NCBI GenBank assembly: GCA_030529845.1
Contig: JAUMWB010000001.1
Coordinates: 62,001 to 126,000, forward strand
Origin: Rothia sp. (in: high G+C Gram-positive bacteria)
GTDB taxonomy: Bacteria; Actinomycetota; Actinomycetes; Actinomycetales; Micrococcaceae
Reading direction: 5' to 3'
DNA length: 64,000 nt
In this document: piece after piece, positions 1 to 8,898 of the stretch
How positions within the stretch are numbered: the stretch's first letter is position 1
Layout: each line of letters starts with the position of its first letter
Notes under the pieces: model-generated
Told to the model about the DNA's origin: nothing
Database searches by the model: none
What the model saw: only the letters and a program-made list of their open reading frames with translations
Translations under genes and position numbers: made by a program

Positions 1-771
1 ATCGCTGAAATCTTTACCCGCGAGGCTGCCCGCCAGTGGGACCTGCGCACCAACCATGCCCTGAAAGCTATCGAGCCTGCCGACGACGGATCTGTCTCGG
101 TGATATTTGAGGACGCCGGTGAGCAGGTTGCCGTGCCCGCCGATCTGGTGCTGGTGGCAACGGGCCGCACCCCCAACTCCGATACCCTCGATGCTGCCAC
201 CTACTTTGATGTGGATGAGCGGGGCCTGGTGCAGGTCGATGACTACCAGCGGGTACTCTCTGGTGGCCAGCCAGTCAAGGGCGTCTGGGCCCTGGGCGAT
301 GTGAGCTCACCCTTCCAGCTCAAACATGTGGCTAACGCCGAGATGCGTACCGTGCAGTGGAATATTGTGCACCCAGACCAGCTGCGGGCCACCGACCATC
401 GCTATGTTCCCGCTGCGGTCTTTACCCACCCGCCCATTGCGGCTGTTGGCCTGACCGAAAGCCATGCACGGGAGCAGGCTGAGGCCGAAGGGTTCGAGAT
501 TACCGTCAAGGAGCAGAAGTTCGGCGACGTAGCCTATGGCTGGGCCATGGACGATAGCGAAGGCATCTGCAAGCTCATTGCCCGTAAGGACACCGGCGAA
601 CTACTGGGAGCTCACCTGATCGGTGAAGATTCACCCAACCTTATTCAGCCTCTGATTCAGGCTATGAGCTTTGGCCTGAGTGCTCGCGATATGGTCCGCG
701 GCCAGTACTGGATCCACCCGGCCCTCACCGAGGTCGTGGAAAACGCCCTGCTGGGACTAGAGCTCGACTAA
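1..771 (+). CDS. mtr: Mycothione reductase, C-terminal part (5' end outside window)
   Basis: The frame is open from base 1, so the gene begins upstream; 256 residues are visible. They cover the end of the NAD(P)H domain, the second FAD-contacting motif (ALGDVSS, where the Asp binds the FAD ribitol) and the full dimerisation domain. The C-terminal HPALTE matches the HPxxxE active-site base of disulfide reductases of the glutathione reductase family. Mycothione reductase recycles oxidised mycothiol using NADPH and FAD in the cytosol of actinobacteria. The redox-active CxxxxC lies upstream of the window, so a related disulfide reductase cannot be fully excluded. The gene converges with the acyl-CoA synthetase gene and shares a hairpin terminator with it. 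Confidence 0.85.
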   Translation: MAEIFTREAARQWDLRTNHALKAIEPADDGSVSVIFEDAGEQVAVPADLVLVATGRTPNSDTLDAATYFDVDERGLVQVDDYQRVLSGGQPVKGVWALGDVSSPFQLKHVANAEMRTVQWNIVHPDQLRATDHRYVPAAVFTHPPIAAVGLTESHAREQAEAEGFEITVKEQKFGDVAYGWAMDDSEGICKLIARKDTGELLGAHLIGEDSPNLIQPLIQAMSFGLSARDMVRGQYWIHPALTEVVENALLGLELD

Positions 772-788
772 GTTTTCACTCCGTCTAC

Positions 789-824
789 AAGACCCCCGCT
801 CCTGATAACAGGAACGGGGGTCTT
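789..824. terminator. Bidirectional hairpin terminator
   Basis: Arms AAGACCCCCG and CGGGGGTCTT enclose an inner CTCCTG/CAGGA pairing around a short ATAA loop, followed by a T-rich stretch. It lies between two convergent genes (mtr and the acyl-CoA synthetase gene). Confidence 0.8.
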
Positions 825-842
825 GTACTTTAATTTGATGAA

Positions 843-2957
843 CTACTGGGGATCTTTTTCTGCCTCGGTAACCTCTACCCATTCGCTGGCGGCCTTCTCC
901 ACCTGCTCGTCGGCATCTGAGTCGGTGGTGGCGTCCTTGTCCTTAGCGCCGGGTAGGGGCGCGACCTGCTGAATCTTATCTGCCAGCTCGTGCAGCTTCT
1001 GCCCCTGGGACTCGGTGAACTCGTGCAGCTTCTCAGCCTGAACAGCCTTGAACTGATCCCACTTCTCGGTCTGCTCAGCGCGCAGCTCCTGCACGCGCTC
1101 AGCGGTATGGGCGGCCGTCTCGGTCACAGTGGACTTAGTGCGGTTGTACATGTCTTCAACGTAGGAGTTAAAGTCAGCCAGTACCTGCTTACGGCGTACC
1201 TTCATGGAGGGAGTCAGATGGCCCTCTGCCTCGGTGAAGTCCTTATCGAGAATGCGGAACTCGCGGATAGACTCAGCCTTGGACACAAAGGCATTGGCGT
1301 CATCAATGAACTTCTGGATAGCCTCACGCACGCGGGGGTTGGTGGAGGCCTCCTTGAGGGAGAGGGTGCGGGGCAGGCCGATACGTTCGAGCTCGTCGGG
1401 AAGCACGTCGGGATCCAGGGTGATGAGCGCCGAAATGAAGGGCTTCTCATCGCCCACCAGCATAGCCTGAGACACGAAGGGGGACTGCCGCAAGCGATCC
1501 TCAGCGGGAACCGGCATGACGTTCTTGCCGCCAGCGGTCACGATGATTTCCTTCTTACGGCCGGTGATGTAGAGCTTGCCGTCATCGTCAATACGGGCCA
1601 GGTCGCCGGTACGGAACCAACCGTCCTCGGTGAAAGCAGCTGCGTTCTCTTCGGGGTTATCCAGGTAGCCAGAAATCAAGCCAACGCCCTTGAACTCCAG
1701 CTCGCCGTCCTCAGCGATACGGGCAGAACCTCCGGGAATCAGGGTGCCCACATTGCCGATATCGAACTGGCGGATACGTCCCACAGCCAGGGGGGCGGTG
1801 GTCTCGGTCAGGCCGTAGCCCTCAACTACCTCGATGCCCACAGCGTGGTAGAAGTGGCCGTAGTGGGGGGCGAGGCGGCCGCCACCGGAGACCGCGAAGC
1901 GCACCTTGCCGCCCATGGCGTCGTGCAGCTTGGAGTAGACCAGCTTGTCGTAGAACTTATGCTGCAGGGTGAGAGTACGTGTCATCTTGCCCGCAATCTT
2001 GGCCTGGGACCACTTGATAGCAACGTCAACCGAGCGCTGGAAGAGCTTGGCATTGACCTTACCGCCCTTCTCAGCCTTCTTGATAGCCCCCTCATAGACC
2101 TTCTCAAAGACACGGGGCACCACCAGCAGCATAGTGGGCTGGAAAGAAGCTAGATCGGTGGAAAGGTTCTTGATATCCGGGGCGTGCCCTACCGTCAGAC
2201 CCGCGTCAAAAGCCAGCACCTGAATCAGGCGCCCCAGCACATGGGCCAGGGGGAGGAAGAGCAGGGTTGAGTTGGTTTCGTTGGCAATTTCGGGGATGGT
2301 GAGCTTGGCATTAGCAGAGAGGCGGACGAAGTTGCCGTGGGTGATGGGGCAGGCCTTGGGACGGCCGGTGGTACCGGAGGTATAGACGATTGTGGCCACG
2401 GTATCGAGGTTGGCGGTGGCGCGGCGTTCCTCTACTTCTTCATCTGTAATAGCTGACCCGCCAGCGACCAGGGAGGGAAGTGCAGCCTCCTCTAGTACCC
2501 AGACGTCCTTCAGAGCGTCCAGGGAGAGTTCTTCATCGGTGAGTGACCGAGCCTGCTCGATGACGTCGGCCAGCTTACTGTTCTCAACAAAGACAGCTTT
2601 AGCGCCAGAGTGGGACAGAGCCCAGGCTGCCTGCGCGGGGGAGGAGGTCTCATAGACAGGAACGGTTACGGCCCCTGCGTACCAGACGGCAAAGTCAATG
2701 AGGGTCCACTCGTAGCGGGTGCGGCTCATAATGCCAACGACATCGCCTACCCCAATGCCAGCGGCCATCAGGCCCTTAGCCAAATCAATGACCTGACGGC
2801 GGAAGTCCTTGGCAGTAACGGGCACCCAGTTACCGGTAGATTTCTGGACCCGGTAGACCAGGGGATTGCGACTGTCCTGCGCACGGCGCTCTACCATATC
2901 GGTGATATTGACTGCCGGATCAACAGTAACAATCTGGGGGGAGTGAATTTCTTTCAC
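843..2957 (-). CDS. Long-chain fatty acyl-CoA synthetase (FadD15-like)
   Basis: AMP-forming acyl-CoA ligase of 704 aa that activates fatty acids with ATP and CoA. The adenylate-forming signature YTSGTTGRPKA lies near residues 191-202, followed by the A5-type GYGLTETT and the hinge/A8 region WFRTGDLA...GRKKEIIVTAGGKN. The start is a GTG with AAGG about 7 nt upstream. The last ~90 residues are an unusual charged, Gln/Glu/Lys-rich tail with helical periodicity (AERVQELRAEQTEKW, EKLHEFTESQGQKLHELAD), making the protein about 100 aa longer than a typical ~600-aa member. The M. tuberculosis homologue fadD15 (Rv2187) also lies near plsC-like and aroG genes. Chain-length preference cannot be read from sequence. 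Confidence 0.9.
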   Translation of the reverse strand: MKEIHSPQIVTVDPAVNITDMVERRAQDSRNPLVYRVQKSTGNWVPVTAKDFRRQVIDLAKGLMAAGIGVGDVVGIMSRTRYEWTLIDFAVWYAGAVTVPVYETSSPAQAAWALSHSGAKAVFVENSKLADVIEQARSLTDEELSLDALKDVWVLEEAALPSLVAGGSAITDEEVEERRATANLDTVATIVYTSGTTGRPKACPITHGNFVRLSANAKLTIPEIANETNSTLLFLPLAHVLGRLIQVLAFDAGLTVGHAPDIKNLSTDLASFQPTMLLVVPRVFEKVYEGAIKKAEKGGKVNAKLFQRSVDVAIKWSQAKIAGKMTRTLTLQHKFYDKLVYSKLHDAMGGKVRFAVSGGGRLAPHYGHFYHAVGIEVVEGYGLTETTAPLAVGRIRQFDIGNVGTLIPGGSARIAEDGELEFKGVGLISGYLDNPEENAAAFTEDGWFRTGDLARIDDDGKLYITGRKKEIIVTAGGKNVMPVPAEDRLRQSPFVSQAMLVGDEKPFISALITLDPDVLPDELERIGLPRTLSLKEASTNPRVREAIQKFIDDANAFVSKAESIREFRILDKDFTEAEGHLTPSMKVRRKQVLADFNSYVEDMYNRTKSTVTETAAHTAERVQELRAEQTEKWDQFKAVQAEKLHEFTESQGQKLHELADKIQQVAPLPGAKDKDATTDSDADEQVEKAASEWVEVTEAEKDPQ

Positions 2958-3253
2958 GGTGTTACCTTGTCTCTAACGGGCCCTGGGGCGGGGGAGGGGT
3001 AAAGTGCATCGGCAACGATGCCTGTGCACGCGGTTCTTCCTGGCCATTTTACAGCCCGCCCCTGGCGATAACCCTACTTTCGCGGGGTGTGACGCTCTGA
3101 GGGGAATAGCTTCGCCGCCAGCGGGGTTTACTCATACTGACTGGTTTAGATAACTCGTCCCACTCGGGCATACAATATGTAGTGGAAAGCCGCTCGCTGA
3201 CTGCTCTAGCCACGAGACCCCGTTATGTCAGACCTGCACTGAGGAGAGATACC
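2958..3253. promoter_or_regulatory. Divergent intergenic region with probable acyltransferase promoter
   Basis: This 296-nt stretch separates the divergent synthetase and acyltransferase genes. A good -10 hexamer, TACAAT, lies at 3171-3176, giving a leader of about 70 nt for the acyltransferase gene. No convincing -35 was found. A GTG at 3182, in frame with the acyltransferase, could be an alternative leaderless start. No further gene is seen. Confidence 0.45.
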
Positions 3254-3997
3254 ATGTATATGCAGCTGCGCACTGTGCTCAAGCCCTTCTTGCAGCGGGC
3301 CTATCACCACGAGGTTGTAGGAGCAGATAATATTCCGGCCTCAAGCGGCGCTATCTTGGCGAGCAACCACGTATCCTTCATCGACTCTATCTTCTTGCCC
3401 CTAGCCGCCCCGCGCCAGGTCTTCTTCTTGGCTAAATCCGACTATTTCACTACCCCCGGTGTGAAGGGGCGCATCATGAAGTGGTTTTTCACGTCGGTGA
3501 GCCAGCTGCCGATTGATCGTTCGGGGGGTGCCAAGTCGGCAGAATCCCTGTCTGTTGCTATCGATGCCCTGCGCGAAGGCAAGCTGGTGGGCATCTATCC
3601 TGAGGGCACCCGTAGCCCCGATGGCCGTCTCTACCGTGCCAAAATCGGTGTGGCCCGCCTGGCCCTAGAGGCCCGCGTCCCCATTATCCCCGTTGCCCAG
3701 TTTGGCAATGAGGACGTGCAGGTACCCGGGTCCAACCGTCTGCGTTTGCGCAAGGACGGCAGAGCGATTCGCGTCAAAACCGTCATTGGTGAACCCATCG
3801 ATATCACTCCCTACCTAGGCCGCAAGGACGAGTGGGAAGCTCAGCGTGAACTGGCAGATCTGGTGATTGAGCGTATCAGCCAGATGACCGGTCGCCCCAT
3901 CACCCCGGTGTACGCGGCTGATGTGAAGAAGCTGATGACCGCTGAAAACATCAGTGCAGATGAGGCTACCGTCCGACTGCTGGAGAACCGTTCCTAA
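3254..3997 (+). CDS. 1-acyl-sn-glycerol-3-phosphate acyltransferase family protein (PlsC-like)
   Basis: 247-aa membrane-associated acyltransferase, predicted to esterify lysophosphatidate or a related lysolipid with an acyl chain. The catalytic HX4D motif is NHVSFID and the phosphate-binding block is YPEGTRSPDG. The ATG at 3254 is preferred because GAGGAGA lies 6 nt upstream and the acyltransferase domain begins soon after. An in-frame GTG at 3182 would add 24 residues without recognisable domain content. It lies beside a fatty acyl-CoA synthetase gene, and the same pairing occurs in mycobacteria (Rv2182c near Rv2187), which suggests a phospholipid role. The exact acceptor is not determined. 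Confidence 0.85.
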   Translation: MYMQLRTVLKPFLQRAYHHEVVGADNIPASSGAILASNHVSFIDSIFLPLAAPRQVFFLAKSDYFTTPGVKGRIMKWFFTSVSQLPIDRSGGAKSAESLSVAIDALREGKLVGIYPEGTRSPDGRLYRAKIGVARLALEARVPIIPVAQFGNEDVQVPGSNRLRLRKDGRAIRVKTVIGEPIDITPYLGRKDEWEAQRELADLVIERISQMTGRPITPVYAADVKKLMTAENISADEATVRLLENRS

Positions 3998-4017
3998 CCC
4001 CTGGGCTTCTCGCTGAG

Positions 4018-4045
4018 AGCTGTATGTCACATGCTGGACACAGCT
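4018..4045 (+). terminator. Possible weak hairpin after the acyltransferase gene
   Basis: AGCTGT (4018-4023) can pair with ACAGCT (4040-4045), with GTC/GAC extending the stem inside. There is no clear T-tract (TTTGAA follows), so termination is uncertain. The structure lies in the 144-nt gap before the DAHP synthase gene. Confidence 0.35.
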
Positions 4046-4141
4046 TTGAACCCTCCCTAAGAACCCCAATACTTTTGAATAAGAGACAAGAGCCTTACCC
4101 CTCAGCCAGGCTCTAGCGACCACACACGAAGGAATCACCCC

Positions 4142-5503
4142 GTGACCAACCCCGGCGCAGTACCCACCCCGAACGACTTCCCCGAACTCGAAGAGTGGCG
4201 CTCCCTGCACATTGACCAGCACCCCCAGTGGGCTGAGCACCCCGACTTTGCAAGCGTCATTAAGGAACTTAACAGCGTCCCCCCGCTGGTTTTTGCCGGT
4301 GAAGTTGACCAGATGCGGGCCGATCTGGCCCGTGTCGCTGAAGGTGAAGCCTTCCTGCTTCAGGGCGGCGACTGCGCCGAAACCTTCTCTGGTGCTACCG
4401 CTGATAAGATTTCAGGCCGTGTACGCACCCTCCTACAGATGGCCGTTGTTCTCACTTACGGTGCCTCCATGCCCGTGGTTAAGATGGGCCGCATGGCAGG
4501 TCAGTTCTCTAAGCCCCGCTCATCCAACGATGAGACTCGCGAAGGTGTCACCCTGCCCTCTTTCCGCGGTGAAATGGTCAATGGCTTTGACTTCACCGCA
4601 GAATCCCGCGTTCACGACCCCAACCGCATGTTGCAGGGCTACCACACCAGCGCCTCCACTCTGAACCTGATTCGCGCCTTCACTAAGGGCGGCTTTGCCG
4701 ACCTGCGCTCGGTTCACTCCTGGAATAAGGGCTTTACCTCCAACCCCGCCCACGCCCGCTACGAGTCCATCGCTGGCGAGATTGATCGTGCCATCAAGTT
4801 CATGGAAGCCTGTGGCACCGACTTCGGACCCCTCAAAACCACTGATGTCTACACCGGCCACGAGGCCCTGCTACTGGACTTCGAGCGCGCCATGACCCGC
4901 GTCGACTCCCGCACCCACCTGCCCTACGACACCTCCGCTCACTTCCTCTGGATTGGCGAGCGTACCCGCGGCCTGGACGATGCCCACGTCAACTTCCTCT
5001 CCAAGGTCCGTAACCCCATCGGCGTGAAGCTGGGGCCCACCACCACCGCTGATGACGCTATGGCCCTGATCGATAAGCTTGACCCCAACCGCGAGCCCGG
5101 CCGCCTGACCTTCATCACTCGCATGGGTGCGGGCAAGATCCGTGAAAACCTGCCCGCCATTGTTGAGGGTGTGCAGAAGGAAGGTGCCAAGGTTGTTTGG
5201 GTTACCGACCCCATGCACGGCAACACCATCTCTGTGCCTTCTGGTTACAAGACTCGCCGCTTTGACGATGTCATGAACGAGGTCCAGGGCTTCTTCGAGG
5301 TTCACGAGGCTCTGGGTACCTTCCCCGGTGGTATCCACGTTGAGATGACCGGCGACGACGTCGCTGAATGCCTGGGCGGTTCTGATCCCATTGAGGAGGC
5401 AGCTTTCGCAGACCGTTACGAGACCCTCTGTGACCCGCGACTGAACCACCAGCAGTCCCTGGAAATTGCCTTCCAGGTCGCTGAGTACTTGGCCCGCCGC
5501 TAA
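4142..5503 (+). CDS. aroG: 3-deoxy-D-arabino-heptulosonate 7-phosphate synthase, class II
   Basis: 453-aa class II (plant/actinobacterial-type) DAHP synthase. It condenses phosphoenolpyruvate and erythrose 4-phosphate in the first step of the shikimate pathway. Class II hallmarks seen are FLLQGGDCAETF, whose Cys (near residue 78) is a metal ligand, GRMAGQFSKPRS, the GARMGAGKIR-like substrate-binding block (RMGAGKIR) and DPMHGNT near the C-terminus. The GTG start has GAAGGA about 9 nt upstream. The neighbouring pknL-like and Rv2175c-like genes reproduce the mycobacterial aroG locus (Rv2178c-Rv2175c). In mycobacteria the enzyme is feedback-inhibited and partners chorismate mutase; whether that applies here is not visible. 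Confidence 0.95.
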   Translation: MTNPGAVPTPNDFPELEEWRSLHIDQHPQWAEHPDFASVIKELNSVPPLVFAGEVDQMRADLARVAEGEAFLLQGGDCAETFSGATADKISGRVRTLLQMAVVLTYGASMPVVKMGRMAGQFSKPRSSNDETREGVTLPSFRGEMVNGFDFTAESRVHDPNRMLQGYHTSASTLNLIRAFTKGGFADLRSVHSWNKGFTSNPAHARYESIAGEIDRAIKFMEACGTDFGPLKTTDVYTGHEALLLDFERAMTRVDSRTHLPYDTSAHFLWIGERTRGLDDAHVNFLSKVRNPIGVKLGPTTTADDAMALIDKLDPNREPGRLTFITRMGAGKIRENLPAIVEGVQKEGAKVVWVTDPMHGNTISVPSGYKTRRFDDVMNEVQGFFEVHEALGTFPGGIHVEMTGDDVAECLGGSDPIEEAAFADRYETLCDPRLNHQQSLEIAFQVAEYLARR

Positions 5504-5528
5504 GGCCCAGGCCCACAGGGCACAGGGC

Positions 5529-5590
5529 AAGCCGCCGTTGCCTGCTTTTGAACGGACTGTTTCAAGAGTAAGGTTGCGGCGGCTTTTCTT
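5529..5590. terminator. Probable bidirectional terminator between aroG and pknL
   Basis: AAGCCGCCG (5529-5537) pairs with CGGCGGCTT (5577-5585), followed by TTCTTT. The loop is long (39 nt), so efficiency is uncertain. It lies between convergent genes. Confidence 0.5.
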
Positions 5591-5629
5591 TGCCCGACCT
5601 TCTATGCCTTGGGTAAGAGCGAGGCAGCC

Positions 5630-7102
5630 CTAGAGAACCAGACCGGTGAGCCACCAGCCCACAAAACCTGCGGTCACGAACCCCAGCAGTACTAGGGCTA
5701 GCAGTAGAGCCAGGACGGCAGGTGACAGCGGCGGACGCCAGGGTTCGGCAGGTGTGCGTCGCTGGGCTTCGGTCCAGTGGGCGGGGTCGGCCGGGCGCGC
5801 CGAGGCCGCGTGCGGGGCGGACGCGGGTGCTGCGTCCGCGCGCTTGCTTCGGTGGGTGGCAGCCCGCTGCCGGTTATAGCCGGCTGAGATAGGGGAGTGT
5901 TCTACGACAGCTGGGTCCTGGTCAGCTTCTTGCTCAGATAGCTGGGCATCAAGTACAGCTTGGGTCTCGGTCTTGGGGCCAACTCCGGATAAATTGGTGG
6001 GGGCGTAGACCTCTACGGGGGCATCCGCCGCTGAGCGCACGGCCTGCTCGTGCGCGCTGAGGGGGCCCGAGGTGCCCGCATCGAGTAGGTCATTGGCTGC
6101 GCCGAAGCCGGTAATAGCCGCTTGCCCGCGGTGGAGTCGTCCTGATCGTTCTGCGATGTCGGCAACGTCTTCCCACAGGGCGGTTGCTGGCCGGTCTGCC
6201 AGTTTTAGGCGGTAGGCCTTCTCCTGTGCGCTGGCTCTGGCCTCAATATCGCCTAGGGCCCGGTAGAGTTCGGTGGCGTCCTGGGGGCGGTCGCGGGGGT
6301 TGCGACGGGTACACCAGCTCACTACACCTGCGATGTCGGAGGAGATGCCCTCGGCCAGGTGGGTGAGTGAGGGGATGTCGGTGTTCATGTTGTGGTAGAG
6401 CACCTGCTGGTCATTGTCAGCCCCGGCAAACGGCATACGACCGGTGAGCATGCGGTACATCATCACACCCAGGGCAAAAATATCGGCAGGCGGACCAACC
6501 GGGGAGGCAACGTCAAGAATCTCGGGGGCCACGAAGGAGGGGGTTCCCATGAGCTGGCCGGTAGCGCTTTGATCTGCCCGGCGGGTCAGGCCGAAGTCAG
6601 AAAGCTTTACCCCTTGGGTCTCAGCTTCTAACAAGATATTGGCGGGCTTGATATCACGGTGAATTAGGTGGTGGGCGTGTACCTCAGAGAGGCCCTCAAC
6701 TGCGGGAATCATCACCTGGAGCATCTCGCCCACCGACAGTACCGGGCGCAACTGCATGAGCTGGGCCAGGGTGCAACCGTGCACGTACTCCAGCACCAGG
6801 AACATGACCTGTTGGCCGTGCACAGTCTCGGTGCCCTCATCGATGACGCCCACGACGTTCTCGTGCTGAATCTTCTTGAGAGCCGAGCCCTCCCTAAAAA
6901 ACTTCTGTTGCTGGGCAGGGTCGGTAGAGAGATGGGGGAGTAAGACCTTGAGCGCCACCGGGTTATCTGACCACAGGTCAACCGCATGGTAGACCTCGGC
7001 CATACCACCGCGCGCAATCAGGTGGCCCACCTCAAAGTGGCCCTTGAAAATCACCCCGGTCAGCCAGGGGGCAGCAGAGAAGTCATCAGTCACCCTCACC
7101 AT
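5630..7102 (-). CDS. pknL: Membrane serine/threonine protein kinase (PknL-like)
   Basis: 490-aa Hanks-type kinase. Glycine-rich loop ARGGMAEVY (~30-38), ATP-binding Lys in VALKVL (~52), catalytic HRDIKPAN (~148-155), DFG (~169-171) and APE (~192-194) are all present, so it should be active. A variable Pro/Ala-rich juxtamembrane linker follows. A C-terminal hydrophobic segment (SPAVLALLLALVLLGFVTAG region) anchors it, with almost nothing outside. There are no PASTA repeats, as in M. tuberculosis PknL. It is divergent from the Rv2175c-like gene across 97 nt. In M. tuberculosis PknL phosphorylates Rv2175c, so the pair probably forms a kinase-substrate module. The start (ATG, then GTG two codons later) is slightly uncertain. 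Confidence 0.9.
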   Translation of the reverse strand: MVRVTDDFSAAPWLTGVIFKGHFEVGHLIARGGMAEVYHAVDLWSDNPVALKVLLPHLSTDPAQQQKFFREGSALKKIQHENVVGVIDEGTETVHGQQVMFLVLEYVHGCTLAQLMQLRPVLSVGEMLQVMIPAVEGLSEVHAHHLIHRDIKPANILLEAETQGVKLSDFGLTRRADQSATGQLMGTPSFVAPEILDVASPVGPPADIFALGVMMYRMLTGRMPFAGADNDQQVLYHNMNTDIPSLTHLAEGISSDIAGVVSWCTRRNPRDRPQDATELYRALGDIEARASAQEKAYRLKLADRPATALWEDVADIAERSGRLHRGQAAITGFGAANDLLDAGTSGPLSAHEQAVRSAADAPVEVYAPTNLSGVGPKTETQAVLDAQLSEQEADQDPAVVEHSPISAGYNRQRAATHRSKRADAAPASAPHAASARPADPAHWTEAQRRTPAEPWRPPLSPAVLALLLALVLLGFVTAGFVGWWLTGLVL

Positions 7103-7199
7103 TGTACGGGCGGCCCCTGGGAAGAGGCCGAAAACCCTCCTTGGACGCTACTGGGCGAGCTACCTACCGCTTCCCCGGTTTCTGGGGCACAATGGATAG

Positions 7200-7571
7200 G
7201 TGACTGATGAAAAAACTACACCCGAAGTAATTGCTCTGGTTGGCGACTGGCTGACCATTCCCGATATCGCAGAAGCCCTTGACCTCAAGGTCACCCGCGT
7301 GCACAACCTGCTGGCCGACGGTACCCTGCTGGCCGTGCGCGACCCCGAAACCGGCGTCCGCAAGGTCCCTGCCCTTTTTATGCGCGAAGACCGCGTCCTT
7401 GAATCCCTCAAGGGTACCCTGAGCGTTTTGGCCGATGCTGGCTTCACCGCAGAAGAAGCCATTGTCTGGCTCTACACCGCTGACGACACCCTTCCCGGCC
7501 GTCCTATCGACGCCCTGATTGACGGTCGCAAGACCGAAATTCGCCGCCGCGCCTCGGCCCTGGCCTGGTAA
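7200..7571 (+). CDS. Rv2175c-like winged-helix DNA-binding protein (PknL substrate family)
   Basis: 123-aa protein with an N-terminal helix-turn-helix (WLTIPDIAEALDLKVTRVHN, ~18-37) followed by a C-terminal regulatory domain of the Rv2175c type (RVLESLKGTLSVLADAGFT, LYTADDTLPGRPIDAL). Family knowledge: the M. tuberculosis protein binds DNA and loses binding when PknL phosphorylates it. The GTG start lies 6 nt after the imperfect -10 box CACAAT, with no clear Shine-Dalgarno sequence, so a leaderless transcript is possible. Its placement beside pknL supports the assignment. The regulon is unknown. Confidence 0.85.
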   Translation: MTDEKTTPEVIALVGDWLTIPDIAEALDLKVTRVHNLLADGTLLAVRDPETGVRKVPALFMREDRVLESLKGTLSVLADAGFTAEEAIVWLYTADDTLPGRPIDALIDGRKTEIRRRASALAW

Positions 7572-7592
7572 GGCCTTCAAAGGTTTAGATAG

Positions 7593-7632
7593 AGAACAGC
7601 AGGCTCACACTCCGGTGTGAGCCTGCTGTTCT
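7593..7632. terminator. Strong bidirectional terminator
   Basis: Perfect 18-bp inverted repeat: AGAACAGCAGGCTCACAC and its complement separated by a 4-nt loop (TCCG), followed by ATTA. It lies between the convergent Rv2175c-like and polyprenyl synthase genes. Confidence 0.9.
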
Positions 7633-7658
7633 ATTACCTGATAGATGCTAGTGCTGCT

Positions 7659-8771
7659 CTAGAAGGAGCGGTGCAGGGCCTTGGCCGCAATGGCCCGCAG
7701 AGCCTGCTGCACTGAGGTCTCAAGATCAAGAGAGTCAAGGGCTGTTAGAGCTTGATCGCCCTTGGCCTGAATCATCTCTTCAACCGCCTGGAGGGCCCCG
7801 GAATCTCGCATGAGTTCCTGCAAACGCGCGATAGTTTCTGCGCTCAGGGCGGGGGAGCCCAGGGATTCTTCGAGGAAGGCCCGCTGATCGGCAGAAACCT
7901 TCATGGCGGTAAAGGCCGTGAGGACGGTGCGCTTGCCCTCGCGCAGGTCATCTCCAGCGGGCTTGCCGGTGGTTTCGGGCTCGCCGAAGACCCCCAGCAC
8001 ATCATCACGCAGCTGGAAACCCTCGCCCAGCGGTAGGGCAAAAGCCCGGTAACCTGCAACTAGCTCGGAGGCCTGACCATGTGCCAGGCTAAGTCCCAAC
8101 GCTCCACCCAGGGCGATGGGGTGCTCGCAGGAATACTTAGCAGCCTTGTAGCGGATCACATTCTTGGCCCGCTCAAGGGCAACTTCAGGTTCTTCCTCGG
8201 GCACGACTTCGCCCACAATATCGAGGTACTGGCCAGCCATGACTTCGGTGCGCATTAAATCGAAGATAAAACGGGCTTCGCTGGCGGCGGTGAGCTCGGG
8301 AATAGAGGAGAACACCATTTCTGACCACGACAGGCACAGATCCCCGGCCAAAATGGCGCTTGAGATGCCAAAGGACTCAGCGCTGGTCTTATAGCCCAGC
8401 TCCCGGTGCATGGCCTCGAACCGGCGGTGAACGCTGGGTGCTCCCCGGCGGGTATCGGAGGCGTCGATAATATCATCGTGAATCAGTGCCGCAGTTTGGA
8501 AGAGCTCAATAGCCACACCAGCCCGCACGATGGACTCGGTCACTCCCGCTCCACCAGCTCCACGGTAACCCCAGTAAGCCAGTAACGCTCGAAGGCGTTT
8601 GCCGCCGGTAGATAGGGCGCGCACGGACTCCAACAGGGGCAGGGTTTCAACCGAGACCGCGGCCATTAGCTCCTGCTGGGTATCAAAAAAGCGGCCCATT
8701 TCGGCTTCGAGGGCCTCAAGGTAGGCTGCGGACTCGTCGGGGCCGGTAACGGGTGCTGGCTGGGTGGTCAT
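7659..8771 (-). CDS. Polyprenyl diphosphate synthase (geranylgeranyl/heptaprenyl type)
   Basis: 370-aa trans-isoprenyl diphosphate synthase that adds isopentenyl units to an allylic primer. Both Asp-rich motifs are present: first DDIID (~99-103, within LIHDDIIDASDTRRG) and second DDVLG (~256-260, within FQLRDDVLG). The start chosen is the ATG at 8771, with AAGGA 5 nt upstream. The frame is open for 90 more codons but that part has no family similarity and would overlap the divergent dinB gene. The mycobacterial neighbour at the same position is idsA2 (Rv2173). Likely products are precursors for carotenoids, menaquinone or undecaprenyl carriers. Chain length cannot be fixed from sequence alone. 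Confidence 0.9.
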   Translation of the reverse strand: MTTQPAPVTGPDESAAYLEALEAEMGRFFDTQQELMAAVSVETLPLLESVRALSTGGKRLRALLAYWGYRGAGGAGVTESIVRAGVAIELFQTAALIHDDIIDASDTRRGAPSVHRRFEAMHRELGYKTSAESFGISSAILAGDLCLSWSEMVFSSIPELTAASEARFIFDLMRTEVMAGQYLDIVGEVVPEEEPEVALERAKNVIRYKAAKYSCEHPIALGGALGLSLAHGQASELVAGYRAFALPLGEGFQLRDDVLGVFGEPETTGKPAGDDLREGKRTVLTAFTAMKVSADQRAFLEESLGSPALSAETIARLQELMRDSGALQAVEEMIQAKGDQALTALDSLDLETSVQQALRAIAAKALHRSF

Positions 8772-8898
8772 GACGTCCTTGGGTCTGGGGATAGCTCTGC
8801 ACACCAGTCTAGTTGATAGGGGCCTGCCCCTAGTCAAAACCTGCCTCTCTGGCCTAGGATAGATTAGAACATATTTTCGATATTTGAAGGTGGGGTGC

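Noticed and set aside
990-2153. 387-codon open frame opposite the acyl-CoA synthetase gene
   Set aside because: Antisense shadow of a well-supported gene; composition reflects complementary codons of a high-GC gene and no domain is recognisable.
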